A stretch of DNA of 20,421 bases from VAXT01 sp963774625 (GCA_963774625.1 CAVZFQ010000012.1:1-20421); one strand, 5' to 3'; positions 1 through 7,601 are shown, counted from the stretch's first letter. Notes: a model not told the origin generated them from the sequence alone. Numbers and translations are program-made.

Positions 1-21
1 AGCGCCGCCTCCGAGGTAGTG

Positions 22-768
22 CTACCCGGTTTGTCCGCCGACCCCGGTGACGCCCGGGCGCGTCCACTGGGGCACCGGTCGACCGCCGTTTCTGGGCCCC
101 ATCGGCGCACCGTGCTCGTCGGTGCGCAAGACGGAGTGGGTCGGGAACTGCGGCCACCCCTCGGGCGAGTCCTCCCACTCCTCCCGCCGCCCGTAGGCGG
201 TCATGTCGAGCAGCCCGAACGAGGGACTCATCACCTCGTCGCCCCGGCCGGTCGTCCAGTACGTCAGGTAGATCTTGTCCTCCCGCCGCAGGTAGCAGGA
301 GATCCGGCCGGCGACGCCCACGGTGGGGTCGTCGAGGTGGGCGTTGGAGTACCACGGCGCCGTGTAGCCCATGAAGTCGCGGAATGCCGCGATCTCCTCG
401 TACGGCCCGTCGCCGAGGATGGCGAAGGTGATCCCGTTGGCGTTGAGGTAGGCCGCGTCGGCGGCGTCCTGCATCTTCCAGGAGTTCCTGGTGCAGCCCT
501 CGCACTGCCACTCCCATGGCTTCCCGTCGTAGAACATGTGGCTGTAGACGACCAGCTCGTCGCGCCCCTCGAAGACATCGCCGAACGGGACCGGGCCGTC
601 GGGGCCGATGACGGTGGTGTCGGGCGGCACCTCTGTCATGGGCAGCCGGCGCCGGGCCGCGGCGATCGCGTCGCCCTCGCGGGTGTGTGCCTTCTCGCGC
701 TTGCGCAGCTCGAGGAGCTGTCGCTCGAAGTCGTCGTGGTCGGTGACGGTCGGGGCTGGCGTGGTCAT
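22..768 (-). CDS. DUF899 family thioredoxin-like protein
   Basis: Encodes 248 aa recognised as the DUF899 family, predicted thioredoxin-fold proteins with no firmly established reaction. Visible family features are the N-terminal ELRKREKAHTREGDAIAAAR-type helix (about residues 33-53), the segment ELVVYSHMFY, the pair of cysteines in WQCEGCTRN (a CxxC pair at about residue 100), the phrase FRDFMGYTAPWYS, and a C-terminal DMTAYGRREEWEDSPEGWPQ. The ATG at 768 was chosen because GAGGA lies just upstream and the family N terminus starts there. The same frame stays open to 1926, but that extension runs into a different gene. It lies 32 bp downstream of the enolase-superfamily gene and is probably cotranscribed with it. 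No signal peptide is seen, so it is probably cytoplasmic. Family assignment is firm; function is unknown. Confidence 0.9.
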   Translation of the reverse strand: MTTPAPTVTDHDDFERQLLELRKREKAHTREGDAIAAARRRLPMTEVPPDTTVIGPDGPVPFGDVFEGRDELVVYSHMFYDGKPWEWQCEGCTRNSWKMQDAADAAYLNANGITFAILGDGPYEEIAAFRDFMGYTAPWYSNAHLDDPTVGVAGRISCYLRREDKIYLTYWTTGRGDEVMSPSFGLLDMTAYGRREEWEDSPEGWPQFPTHSVLRTDEHGAPMGPRNGGRPVPQWTRPGVTGVGGQTG

Positions 769-800
769 GGTTTCCTCTTTCAGTTGTCTTGGGAGGTCGC

Positions 801-1893
801 TCACGCCGCCCGGCGAAAGCCGCTCGGCGCCGGGCTCGGATCCAGCGGGCTGGCCGGCAGCTCGCCCGCCGGGTCGTCCTCGTTGTAGGCGCTCGGGGCG
901 ACGTCGTTGGGGGCGTCGGGGTGGAAAATCGCCGCGAGCAGCTCGATCTGCCCGCGGCCCACGCCCAGCTCGCCCATGCCGCCGCCGTACATCGGCCGCC
1001 CCTCGCGCGCGCAGCGCGCGTAGACCTCCAGCAGCTCGCGCACGCTGCCGATTCGCGACGGCTTGACGTTCACGACGCGCGCCGCGAGCGGCGTCGCGCC
1101 GATGTCCTGCGGCGCTGCGGATCGGCGAGTCGTAGGAGACGCGGTGCAGGTGATCGCCGAGACGCGAGGCGATCTCGGGCAGGTCGTGCGGGTCCTCCAG
1201 GTAGGCGTCCGGGAAGGCCGCGATGACGCGGTCGTAGAGGTTCGCGAGCGCCTGCGGGTCCTCGACCTCGAAGCCGTACTGGCCCTTGAAGTCGATCGTG
1301 TCGACGGCGCCGGTCGCCGCGACCTCGTCGACGAGCTCAGGCGCCCAGGTCACCTCCGCGTCGAGCTTGAAGCGCACACCGGGAGCGCGCGCCAGCCGGC
1401 GGCGCACCGGCTCGATCGACGGCTGCTTGCCCAGGCCGAGCGAGTTGACGAAGCGCAGCGGCTGCGGCTCCAGTTCCAGCACCTCGTGCAGGGCGCGTCC
1501 GGCCTGGCGCAGGGCCAGGTCCAGCGCGGCCGACTCGAACGCCCAGCGGCGAAGGCGCGGCGCCCCCTCCCACTCCGGCGGGTTGACGAACAGGTCGAGC
1601 GTCGCGAGCTGGTCGGAGAAGCTCGCCAGCGTCCACTCGCCCTCGAGCCCCAGCGCGGGCCGCGCCTCGTGTAGCGAGGTGCCGTCCTCCTCCATCAGCG
1701 AGATGTCTTCGCCGAGACCGTCGGCGCCGGCGCCGATCAGGCGCACGTGGGTGGTCACGCGGTTGAACTCGTTGGCGAGGACCGCATGCAGGCCGTCGTA
1801 CTCGCACGACTCGACGACGAGCGGGAGGTCCGCCAGCCGCGGCCACAGCGACTCGCCCTGGATCGTGGGGCTAGTGGAGGTCACCGTCGCCAT
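801..1893 (-). pseudogene. Enolase-superfamily (MR/MLE-like) enzyme, one frame disruption
   Basis: Two abutting frames together give about 363 aa of an enolase-superfamily protein. Frame one runs from the ATG at 1893 and holds an N-terminal capping domain and the start of the barrel: FKLDAEVTW (about 175-183), DFKGQYG (about 201-207), YLEDPHD (about 231-237) and VSYDSPIR (about 252-259). D201, E233 and D255 are candidate metal ligands. The frame changes near 1107-1118, and the second frame continues with DIGATPLAARVVNVKPSRIG, then MYGGGMGELGVGRGQIELLA, ending at the TGA at 801. One extra base explains the break. Because both halves are well conserved in character, a sequencing error or a very recent mutation is more likely than old decay. 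The substrate cannot be named: dipeptide epimerase, muconate cycloisomerase and acid-sugar dehydratase types are all possible. It precedes the DUF899 gene on the same strand. Confidence 0.75.
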
Positions 1894-1932
1894 CTGCCAT
1901 CGGCTCAGCGCGCCGAATGAGTGCAAAAAAGG

Positions 1933-1975
<43 letters not shown>

Positions 1976-1981
1976 AGCGAC

Positions 1982-2011
1982 GCGAAAGGCGCCGTTTCCA
2001 GCGCCTTTCGC
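1982..2011 (-). terminator. Rho-independent terminator of tRNA-fMet
   Basis: Perfect 11-bp inverted repeat, GCGAAAGGCGC (1982-1992) against GCGCCTTTCGC (2001-2011), with an 8-nt loop. It starts 2 nt past the 3' end of the tRNA on the minus strand. The T run of the minus strand begins 8 nt beyond the stem, farther than usual, and is abnormally long. Confidence 0.8.
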
Positions 2012-2013
2012 AG

Positions 2014-2087
2014 TAGCGGGGGCAGGATTTGAACCTGCGACCTCCGGGTTATGAGCCCGGCGAGCTACCTGACTGCTCCACCCCGCG
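2014..2087 (-). tRNA. tRNA-fMet (CAT), initiator
   Basis: The minus strand folds into a 74-nt tRNA: acceptor CGCGGGG/CCCCGCT with discriminator A, D arm GAGC...GCTC, anticodon stem CCGGG/CCCGG around CTCATAA, and T arm GCAGG-TTCAAAT-CCTGC. The CAT anticodon, the three consecutive G-C pairs next to the anticodon loop and the unpaired C1/U72 end identify the initiator. CCA is not encoded. The 5' end lies 9 bp after the PAP2 stop codon, and an 11-bp terminator hairpin follows the 3' end. Confidence 0.97.
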
Positions 2088-2096
2088 TCGCTTCTC

Positions 2097-2828
2097 TCAA
2101 GTATGCCAGACCAGTGCGCGGCGCCGGATCCTGGGGATTTCCATGACCATGAAGCCCGCTGCGAGCACCGCGATCCCGGCCAGCGCGTCGAAGATGAAGT
2201 GGTTCCCGGTGACCACGATCGTCAGCATCACGACCACCGGATAGACGACCCCGAGCACGCGCAACGCAGGCTGTTTGGCATACCTGACCAGGCCCACGCC
2301 GACACCGACCGCCCAGCCGGCATGCAGGCTCGGCACGGCTGCGACCGGATTCGAGAAAGCCGACACGTGCGGCGAGCCGATGTCGACATCCCAGAAGACG
2401 CGAAGCGTGTCCATGATCCCGAGGCCGCCGACGACACGCGGTGGCGCCGTCGGGAACCACCAGTGGATGACGACCGCGATCGCAGTCGCAGCGATGAATC
2501 CGTTGCGGAAGCTGCGAAAGCCCTCGCTCGACGAGCGGTAGAGCCACAGGAAGAACACGCCGGTCAGCACGAAGTGCCCGACGAAGTAGAAGAGGTTCAT
2601 CGCCTCGACCAGCTCCGGCACCCCGAGGAACGCGCGCTGGAGCGACTGCTCCCACGCAAAGGAGAGCCCGCGCTCCAGCTCGGCGATGCGCTCCGCGTTC
2701 GCGATCGCGGCGGCCCAGTCGGGCTCGATGAAGCTCCGCACGACCTCGTAGACCCCCAGCGCCGCCAGTACGATGGCGATCTGCTTGAGGCCCTCGCGGC
2801 GCTCGAAACCTGCCCACGCGCGTCGCAC
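2097..2828 (-). CDS. PAP2-superfamily membrane phosphatase / inositolphosphotransferase-like
   Basis: Encodes 243 aa, a polytopic membrane protein of the PAP2 superfamily, Aur1/Ipt1-like (PAP2_3) type. About six hydrophobic segments are visible. The phosphatase signature is intact: WFPTAPPR (about 124-131) as motif 1 with the arginine at the end, VPSLHAGWA (165-173) as motif 2 with H169, and GNHFIFDALAG (208-218) as motif 3 with H210 and D214. The family dephosphorylates lipid phosphates or transfers phosphoinositol headgroups; which applies here cannot be told. The GTG start at 2828 is supported by a TAGAAT hexamer 7 nt upstream, which fits a leaderless transcript. Its stop lies 9 bp before tRNA-fMet on the same strand. 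It diverges from ppx. Confidence 0.88.
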   Translation of the reverse strand: MRRAWAGFERREGLKQIAIVLAALGVYEVVRSFIEPDWAAAIANAERIAELERGLSFAWEQSLQRAFLGVPELVEAMNLFYFVGHFVLTGVFFLWLYRSSSEGFRSFRNGFIAATAIAVVIHWWFPTAPPRVVGGLGIMDTLRVFWDVDIGSPHVSAFSNPVAAVPSLHAGWAVGVGVGLVRYAKQPALRVLGVVYPVVVMLTIVVTGNHFIFDALAGIAVLAAGFMVMEIPRIRRRALVWHT

Positions 2829-2835
2829 AGAAACG

Positions 2836-2841
2836 ATTCTA
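2836..2841 (-). promoter_or_regulatory. -10-like TAGAAT for the PAP2 gene, probably leaderless
   Basis: TAGAAT on the minus strand ends 7 nt before the GTG at 2828, which puts the expected transcription start at or beside the start codon. No convincing Shine-Dalgarno lies between. The -35 region is weak. Confidence 0.5.
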
Positions 2842-2857
2842 GACCTACCGACCTACC
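2842..2857. repeat. Two tandem copies of GACCTACC between divergent promoters
   Basis: GACCTACC occurs twice head to tail (2842-2849 and 2850-2857), immediately upstream of the minus-strand -10 and about 20 bp upstream of the plus-strand -10. It could be a shared regulator site for PAP2 and ppx, or chance. Confidence 0.4.
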
Positions 2858-2876
2858 CTACGAAACCGCTGGAAAC

Positions 2877-2882
2877 TAACCT
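2877..2882 (+). promoter_or_regulatory. -10-like TAACCT for ppx, probably leaderless
   Basis: TAACCT ends 7 nt before the ATG at 2890. The intervening TTTTACC has no Shine-Dalgarno, so a leaderless mRNA is likely. It mirrors the arrangement on the opposite strand for PAP2. Confidence 0.5.
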
Positions 2883-2889
2883 TTTTACC

Positions 2890-3810
2890 ATGCGAGTAGC
2901 CGCAATCGACCAGGGCACGAACACGACGCGACTCCTCGTCGCGGACGTGGACGGGGACCAGATCGACGAGGTCGTGAAGCGCACGCGCATCACCCGGCTC
3001 GGGGAAGACGTCGATACGCGCCGGCAGCTCCTGCCGCTGCCGATCGCGCGGGTGCGGAACTGCCTCACCGAGTACCGCCGCGAGCTGGAGTCCCTCGGCG
3101 CCGAGCGCACGTATCTCGTGGCAACGAGCGCCGTCCGCGACGCGGAGAACGGAGAGGCGTTCCTCGGCGAGATCGAGTGGAGCTACGGGTTCAAGACGCG
3201 GCTCCTCTCCGGGGACGAGGAGGCCGATCTCACACTGCGTGGCGTCGGCGAGACCGGCGACTCGACGCTGGTCGTGGACATCGGCGGCGGCTCGACCGAG
3301 TTGATCGGCAGCGACCAGCGGGTGAGCCTCGACATCGGTTCCGTGCGCCTGACCGAGCGTCACCTGCCCTCCGACCCGCCCACGGACGACGAGCTCGAGT
3401 CGTGCGCCGCGGCCGTGCGCAGCGCGCTTCCGGATGGATCCCGCCCAGAACAGGCGATCGGCGTCGCCGGCACGATCACGTCGCTAGCAGCCCTCGACCT
3501 CGGGCTCGCGGAGTACGACTCGGAGCGCGTCCACGGTCACCGGCTGAGCCTCGACGGCGTGCAGCACCAGCTGTCCCGGCTTGCCTCCATGCCACTGGCC
3601 GAGCGACGCGAAGAGCCGGCGCTCGATCCCGATCGCGCGCCGGTGATCGTCGCCGGCGCGATCATCCTGCACGGAGTGCTCGTCCACCTCGGGCTCGACG
3701 AGATCGAGGCGAGCGAGCGCGACATCCTGCACGGCGTCGCGCTCGAGGCCGCCGCATTGCCGGAGCCGGTCGAAGGCGACGCCCCGCCCGGCGCCTACAC
3801 CTGCTGCTGA
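2890..3810 (+). CDS. ppx: Exopolyphosphatase / pppGpp phosphohydrolase (Ppx/GppA)
   Basis: Encodes 306 aa, the length of the short two-domain actinobacterial Ppx proteins that lack the C-terminal HD-like domains of the E. coli enzyme. The family releases phosphate from polyphosphate ends and/or hydrolyses pppGpp. Visible signatures of the ASKHA fold are AIDQGTNTTRLLVAD (5-19; phosphate-1 loop), ATSAVRDAENG (78-88), LSGDEEADLTLRGV (106-119, carrying the catalytic acidic stretch), and VVDIGGGSTELI (128-139; phosphate-2 loop). GVAGTITSLAAL and a VHGH-type segment follow. The ATG at 2890 was preferred over an in-frame start at 2773 because homology begins at MRVAAIDQGTN and a -10-like box sits just upstream. 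The 3' end overlaps the convergent membrane-protein gene by 16 bp. Confidence 0.92.
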   Translation: MRVAAIDQGTNTTRLLVADVDGDQIDEVVKRTRITRLGEDVDTRRQLLPLPIARVRNCLTEYRRELESLGAERTYLVATSAVRDAENGEAFLGEIEWSYGFKTRLLSGDEEADLTLRGVGETGDSTLVVDIGGGSTELIGSDQRVSLDIGSVRLTERHLPSDPPTDDELESCAAAVRSALPDGSRPEQAIGVAGTITSLAALDLGLAEYDSERVHGHRLSLDGVQHQLSRLASMPLAERREEPALDPDRAPVIVAGAIILHGVLVHLGLDEIEASERDILHGVALEAAALPEPVEGDAPPGAYTCC

Positions 3811-4595
3811 CGCACCACGCGGCGTCGCAGGGCCCGCGTGCCAATTCCGATCAAGAGAGCGCCCGTGACATACACGGCGATGAACGCGTAGTAGAACCCT
3901 CTGAGCGACTCGCACTCGGATGACGAAGAGTCGCAACCGGAACTCGTCAGCTCCAGGATGAGAACGACAAGGACGATCGGCAGCAAGGCGAGCCACCAGC
4001 GTGGAACGAGGTACCCGAGCACCCCAGCGGCGCAACACGCTGCCACGAACTGCGGTTGCCAGATTTCGGTGGCATTGGCCCCGAGCGCGAGAAGGTAGAG
4101 CGCGGCCGTGCCGGCGAATAGCGGCCAGGCGGGCCCGCCGGGTCTCGAGTCCTCCTTGCGGCTTAGCGCGGCAACTCCAGCCGCCCCCGCCGCTGCTGCG
4201 GTGACGATCGCGGCGACCAGAGCAAGACGTGCCCAGATGCGCGCGTCGTTGTAGATCTCGTCGGACGGCGAGCGAAGCTCCGATGCGATGACCCAGGCCG
4301 CCGCCAACCCCGCGGCGGCGGCGACCAGACAAGCGAGGGGAAGCAGTCGGTCGCCTGGGCGACGGATGCTCCAGATGCCCGCTCCGATGCCCAGAAAGGC
4401 GGCGAGCAGCACCAGCGCGGCGATCCTGCCCTCCAGCTCCCAGCCGCTCAGCGCGAGAATGAGCGTGTCGTCGTCGCGAAGACGATCGCCGTTCGGTCCG
4501 TCGAGCTCCTCATGGGCGAACCAGGGCGCGAAGGTCAGCGCGAAGAGCGCGAGCGCCGAAGCCGACAGCGCGCCGCCGAGGAGCCGGCTACTCAA
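3795..4595 (-). CDS. Polytopic membrane protein of unknown function
   Basis: Encodes 266 aa that I do not recognise. Hydrophobic segments lie at about residues 7-27, 57-75, 85-105, 124-147, 158-173, 182-197, 200-217 and 231-252, giving seven or eight membrane spans. A hydrophilic extracytoplasmic-looking loop with FAHEELDGPNGDR follows the first span. A short CDSSSSEC loop with two cysteines precedes the last, and a basic RALRRRVVRQQQ tail suggests a cytoplasmic C terminus. The start overlaps the CBS-pair gene by 8 bp, so it is the last gene of the gdh-CBS series and is probably translationally coupled. The 3' end overlaps ppx by 16 bp, tail to tail. The reading frame is solid; no function is offered. 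Confidence 0.75.
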   Translation of the reverse strand: MSSRLLGGALSASALALFALTFAPWFAHEELDGPNGDRLRDDDTLILALSGWELEGRIAALVLLAAFLGIGAGIWSIRRPGDRLLPLACLVAAAAGLAAAWVIASELRSPSDEIYNDARIWARLALVAAIVTAAAAGAAGVAALSRKEDSRPGGPAWPLFAGTAALYLLALGANATEIWQPQFVAACCAAGVLGYLVPRWWLALLPIVLVVLILELTSSGCDSSSSECESLRGFYYAFIAVYVTGALLIGIGTRALRRRVVRQQQV

Positions 4596-4986
4596 CCTCG
4601 GGCTGCGGCTCGTCCTCGGCCAGGCGCCGCTGCAGAAGCTCGCGCGAGAGGACGCCGACTAGCCGGCCGCCCTCGACCACGGGCACGCGCTCGGCGTCGT
4701 TTTCCTCGAGGAAGCGGAAGGCTTCGTCGACGGGCAGGTCCGCTTCGATCGTCCAGTGCGGCTCCTCGGCGATCTCTGCCAGCTGTGTCGAGCCCGGATC
4801 GCGGCCGGTGGCGACCACCTCCCGGACGAGCGTCTTCCGCGTCACCACGCCGACCAGGCGGCCGTCGTCGCACACGAACACGGCTCGCACCTCGGGCCGC
4901 GAGAGCGCCTCCCCCGCCTCTTGCGCGGTCGCGTCCGCACCGCACACGCGCGGGTCGGTGATCATCGCCTCGCGGACTGCGGTCAC
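4588..4986 (-). CDS. Tandem CBS-domain protein
   Basis: Encodes 132 aa that are essentially one Bateman module. CBS1 covers about residues 5-60 (VREAMITDPRVCG...AVFVCDDGRLVGVVTRKTLV) and CBS2 about residues 68-125 (EEPHWTIEADLPVDEA...VPVVEGGRLVGVLSRELLQ). CBS pairs bind adenosine nucleotides and act as energy or ligand sensors, alone or on a partner. The GTG start at 4986 overlaps the stop of glutamate dehydrogenase as GTGA, implying translational coupling. The 3' end overlaps the membrane-protein start by 8 bp. A plausible inference is that it senses adenylate status for a neighbouring enzyme or membrane protein; the sequence does not prove a partner. Confidence 0.88.
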   Translation of the reverse strand: MTAVREAMITDPRVCGADATAQEAGEALSRPEVRAVFVCDDGRLVGVVTRKTLVREVVATGRDPGSTQLAEIAEEPHWTIEADLPVDEAFRFLEENDAERVPVVEGGRLVGVLSRELLQRRLAEDEPQPEVE

Positions 4987-6272
4987 GGATAGATCCCTCG
5001 CGCGGCGAGCGCGCCCGCGACTTCTCTGATCCCGCCGACCAGCGCCGCGCTCCGCAGCGTCAGCCCCCTCTGCTCGGCCAGCTCCCAGACCCGGTCGAAG
5101 GCGTCGTTCAGCTTCTCGGCGAGACGAGCGCGGATCTCGTCACGCGTCCAGAAGAGCCGACCGAGGTCCTGCACCCACTCGAAGTAGGAGACGGTGACGC
5201 CGCCCGCGTTCGTGAGCACATCGGGGAGGATGATGATCCCGCGGTCGGCGAGGATCGCGTCCGCGTCGAACGACGTCGGCCCGTTCGCCCCCTCGGCGAT
5301 CATCTTCGTGTTGATCCGGCCTGCGTTCTCGGACGTGATCTGATCCTCCAGCGCTGCGAGGACGAGGATGTCGCACGGGATCTCGAGCAGCTGCTCGTTC
5401 GACACGTGCATCGCCGGGTACTCGGCGAGCGAGCCGTGCTCTGCGACCCAGGCTGTTACATGGGCGAGATCCAGGCCGTTCACGTCGTGGATCCCTCCGG
5501 AGATATCCGAGACGGCCACAACCGTGGCTCCACGCGCGGCGAGCTCGCGCGCAGCGACACCGCCGACGTTTCCGAAGCCCTGGACGACGAAGCGCTGCTC
5601 GGCGAAGGGCCACCCCAGGCGCTGGCATGCGCGCTCGATCACCATCACGACGCCGGCGCCGGTCGCCTCGCTGCGAAACACCGAGCCGCCGATCGAGACC
5701 GGCTTGCCCGTGACGATCTCAGGCACCGCGTACCCCATTTGCATCGAGTACGTGTCCATCATCCAGGCCATCGTCTGCTCGTTCGTGGCCATGTCCGGTG
5801 CAGGGATGTCTTCCTGCGGGCCGATGACCGGCAGCAACTCCGACGTGAAGCGCCTGGTCAGGCGTTGCACCTCCCCGGGCGACAGCTCCCTCGGGTTGCA
5901 GCGAACTCCGCCCTTCGCGCCACCGTAAGGCAGCCGGAGGAGCGCGCATTTCCAGGTCATCCACATCGCCAGTGCCGCGCACTCGCCGAGGGACACGTTG
6001 GTGTCGTAGCGGATGCCGCCCTTGGTCGGGCCGAGCACGCTCGAGTGCTGAACACGGTAGGCCGGAAAGACTCGCCACGAGTCGTCGTCCATCCGCACCG
6101 GGACGCTGACCATCAAAGCGCGCTCTGGGTTGCGCAAACGCTCGGCGATCCCAGGATCGACCTCTGGAGCATGGGTCAGCGCCTCCTCGAGCTGGGCTAC
6201 GGCGGTGCGGAAGAGCGGCGTGTCCCACTCGAGGGGCGGCTGATCGACCGTTACCTCGTCGACCTTGGCCAC
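4983..6272 (-). CDS. gdhA: Glutamate dehydrogenase (Glu/Leu/Phe/Val dehydrogenase family)
   Basis: Encodes 429 aa, full length for the hexameric ~420-aa glutamate dehydrogenases. It interconverts glutamate and 2-oxoglutarate plus ammonium in the cytoplasm. The N-terminal substrate domain shows GPTKGGIRYD (81-90), LPYGGAKGGV (114-123) with the catalytic lysine K120, and the catalytic aspartate D160 in IPAPDMATNEQTM. The Rossmann domain shows QGFGNVGG (231-238), with an acidic residue in the VAVSDISGG loop (D256) that is more usual for NAD than NADP preference. The C terminus has PDVLTNAGGVTVSYFEW. The GTG at 6272 is supported by TAGACT 6 nt upstream. The gene overlaps the CBS gene by 4 bp. Leucine or phenylalanine dehydrogenase is unlikely given the length and the AKGG motif. 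Confidence 0.94.
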   Translation of the reverse strand: MAKVDEVTVDQPPLEWDTPLFRTAVAQLEEALTHAPEVDPGIAERLRNPERALMVSVPVRMDDDSWRVFPAYRVQHSSVLGPTKGGIRYDTNVSLGECAALAMWMTWKCALLRLPYGGAKGGVRCNPRELSPGEVQRLTRRFTSELLPVIGPQEDIPAPDMATNEQTMAWMMDTYSMQMGYAVPEIVTGKPVSIGGSVFRSEATGAGVVMVIERACQRLGWPFAEQRFVVQGFGNVGGVAARELAARGATVVAVSDISGGIHDVNGLDLAHVTAWVAEHGSLAEYPAMHVSNEQLLEIPCDILVLAALEDQITSENAGRINTKMIAEGANGPTSFDADAILADRGIIILPDVLTNAGGVTVSYFEWVQDLGRLFWTRDEIRARLAEKLNDAFDRVWELAEQRGLTLRSAALVGGIREVAGALAARGIYP

Positions 6273-6278
6273 GGCTGC

Positions 6279-6284
6279 AGTCTA
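6279..6284 (-). promoter_or_regulatory. -10-like TAGACT for gdhA, probably leaderless
   Basis: On the minus strand TAGACT begins with the TAG stop codon of the NfeD-like gene and ends 6 nt before the GTG of gdhA; the spacer GCAGCC has no Shine-Dalgarno. This suggests that gdhA has its own leaderless promoter even though the upstream gene ends only 9 bp away. Confidence 0.45.
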
Positions 6285-6605
6285 TTTCCGGCTCACGAAC
6301 AGGGTCAGATCGCCCTCGACCCGCTCGACGACGACCTCGTCTCCGACATCCGCTCCTTCCGGGCACGTAGCGCGCCAGACTTCGCCCGCGACCCGCACCC
6401 GGCCGGTAGGGCGGCACTCGGTGACGACGATTCCATCCGCTCCGGCGAGGGCCTCGACCCCGATCGTCGGTTTGCGCCTCTTGGAGAACCGGATCCAGAA
6501 AGCAGCCTCACCGAGCTCGATCGCGAGCCCGGCCGCGATCGCCACGATGCCCCAGCCGGTCGGCAGCCAGAAGATCGCCGCGACGATGGCGAACGCCAGT
6601 AGCAG
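6282..6605 (-). CDS. NfeD-like membrane protein with OB-fold domain (start uncertain)
   Basis: About 107 aa. Two hydrophobic segments (LLLAFAIVAAIFWLPTGWG and IVAIAAGLAIELGEAAFW) are followed by a basic SKRRK turn and a C-terminal OB-fold domain typical of NfeD: GADGIVVTECRPTGRVRV, then GADVGDEVVVERVEGDLTLFV. NfeD-type proteins act at the membrane with stomatin-like proteins or proteases; no such partner is visible here. The frame is open upstream to 6848 but only as a shadow of the transpeptidase gene. No ATG, GTG or TTG lies between the transpeptidase stop (6608) and the first membrane segment. The start is therefore probably a CTG (6605 or 6599), coupled to the upstream stop; a GTG about 45 nt farther in would remove the first span. 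It ends 9 bp before gdhA. Confidence 0.65.
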   Translation of the reverse strand: MLLAFAIVAAIFWLPTGWGIVAIAAGLAIELGEAAFWIRFSKRRKPTIGVEALAGADGIVVTECRPTGRVRVAGEVWRATCPEGADVGDEVVVERVEGDLTLFVSRK

Positions 6606-6607
6606 CT

Positions 6608-7588
6608 CTAGAGGATCACGACCGGCGTGCCCACGTCCACGTGGTCGAAGAGCCAGGTCGCTTCGGAGATGTGCATGCGGATGCAGCCGTGCGAAGCCGA
6701 GTAGCCAATCGATGCGGCATCGGGCGTGCCGTGGATGCCGACGAGCGGCGCGGTCAACCCCATCCAGCGGGTGCCGAGCGGGTTCCCGGGCCCGGGCGGG
6801 ATCGGCTTCTTGCCCTTCGCCCAGTCGGAGTCGGGCGGCCGCCACCACGGGTTCTTCTGCATGTCGGCGATGCTGAACGTCCCGGAAGGAGTCGGGTACT
6901 GCGCCGTGCCGGTGGCGACGCCGAAGTTCCGGACGACGGTCGACCCGTTGAAGAGCGTCAATTGGTTCGACCCCCGCTGGATGACGATGACCGGGCCGAA
7001 GCCCGCCTTCGTCACCGATGGGCGGATCGCCCTCAGCACGACCGGCATCCGCCCGCGGATGCGCGTTCGGAGCGCGCGCGTGATCGCCGCCGTCATGGCG
7101 CCGCGGCGAACGGTGCGTCCCCAGCGCTCGTCGCTGATCGCGGGCCTGATGCCGTTCAGCCCGATGAGCCGGGCATCCTGCGCCTGCACGCCGAAGCGCC
7201 GATCGAGCGCGTCCACGTATCTGCGCACCTCCTGCTTGTCGACCGCTACGCGCACCTCGATGTTGTCGCCGCTCTCTGATCGCAAAGCTCTGGACACGGC
7301 GTCGTCCACGAGCGGCTCGGCGCCGAGCTTGGCCGGCGCGACCTGCCAGCGCAGCTTGCCGAAGCGAAATCGGACCGGCCGGTCGAATGCGATCCGCACC
7401 CGCTGCCGCGCCTGCCCGACGTCGAGCCCCGACACATTGAGCCCGGCGATGCGCACGTCCTCGCGGATGCGCTTCTGGGGCCCGGCCGCGGGTGCGACCG
7501 CGACCGCTGCAAACAGCACCAGCGCCAGCGAGATCGCGAGCCGCGCGCTCAGGTGCAAATGCGCAAAGGACGCGAAAACCCGTTTCAT
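6608..7588 (-). CDS. L,D-transpeptidase (YkuD) with peptidoglycan-binding-like domain
   Basis: Encodes 326 aa. An N-terminal signal or anchor spans residues 13-35 (LSARLAISLALVLFAAVAVAP). Residues about 40-185 resemble the PG_binding_4/VanW-associated region (VRIAGLNVSGLDVGQARQRV, then a second repeat-like segment). The YkuD domain runs from about 198 to the end, with VIVIQRGSNQLTLF, YPTPSGTFSI (231-240) and the catalytic signature HGTPDAASIGYSASHGCIRM (286-305). The expected residues are present: H286, H300 and nucleophile C302. The family makes 3-3 cross-links in peptidoglycan outside the membrane. The ATG at 7588 has both a GGAG at short spacing and TACTAT 7 nt upstream. It is the first gene of the minus-strand series with NfeD and gdhA, and it diverges from the DUF2277 gene. 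Confidence 0.92.
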   Translation of the reverse strand: MKRVFASFAHLHLSARLAISLALVLFAAVAVAPAAGPQKRIREDVRIAGLNVSGLDVGQARQRVRIAFDRPVRFRFGKLRWQVAPAKLGAEPLVDDAVSRALRSESGDNIEVRVAVDKQEVRRYVDALDRRFGVQAQDARLIGLNGIRPAISDERWGRTVRRGAMTAAITRALRTRIRGRMPVVLRAIRPSVTKAGFGPVIVIQRGSNQLTLFNGSTVVRNFGVATGTAQYPTPSGTFSIADMQKNPWWRPPDSDWAKGKKPIPPGPGNPLGTRWMGLTAPLVGIHGTPDAASIGYSASHGCIRMHISEATWLFDHVDVGTPVVIL

Positions 7589-7595
7589 TCTCCAG

Positions 7596-7601
7596 ATAGT
7601 A
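7596..7601 (-). promoter_or_regulatory. -10-like TACTAT for the L,D-transpeptidase
   Basis: TACTAT on the minus strand ends 7 nt before the ATG at 7588, with CTGGAGA between. It is compatible with a leaderless start, although GGAG could also act as a very close Shine-Dalgarno. The same intergenic stretch has arms CGGAATC (7604-7610) and GATTCCG (7630-7636), a possible shared operator. Confidence 0.45.

Noticed and set aside
22..1926. One 634-codon frame read as a single enolase-DUF899 fusion protein
   Set aside because: Residues about 260-386 are R/A-rich shadow sequence. The true enolase C terminus is in another frame, and DUF899 has its own ATG with GAGGA.
2103..2879. A 258-codon plus-strand frame opposite the PAP2 gene
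   Set aside because: The other strand carries all PAP2 motifs and membrane segments; this frame is rich in H, D and R with no motif.
5406..6602. A 398-codon plus-strand frame opposite gdhA and the NfeD-like gene
   Set aside because: Antisense shadow of a clear glutamate dehydrogenase; its histidine/arginine-rich composition has no family signature.
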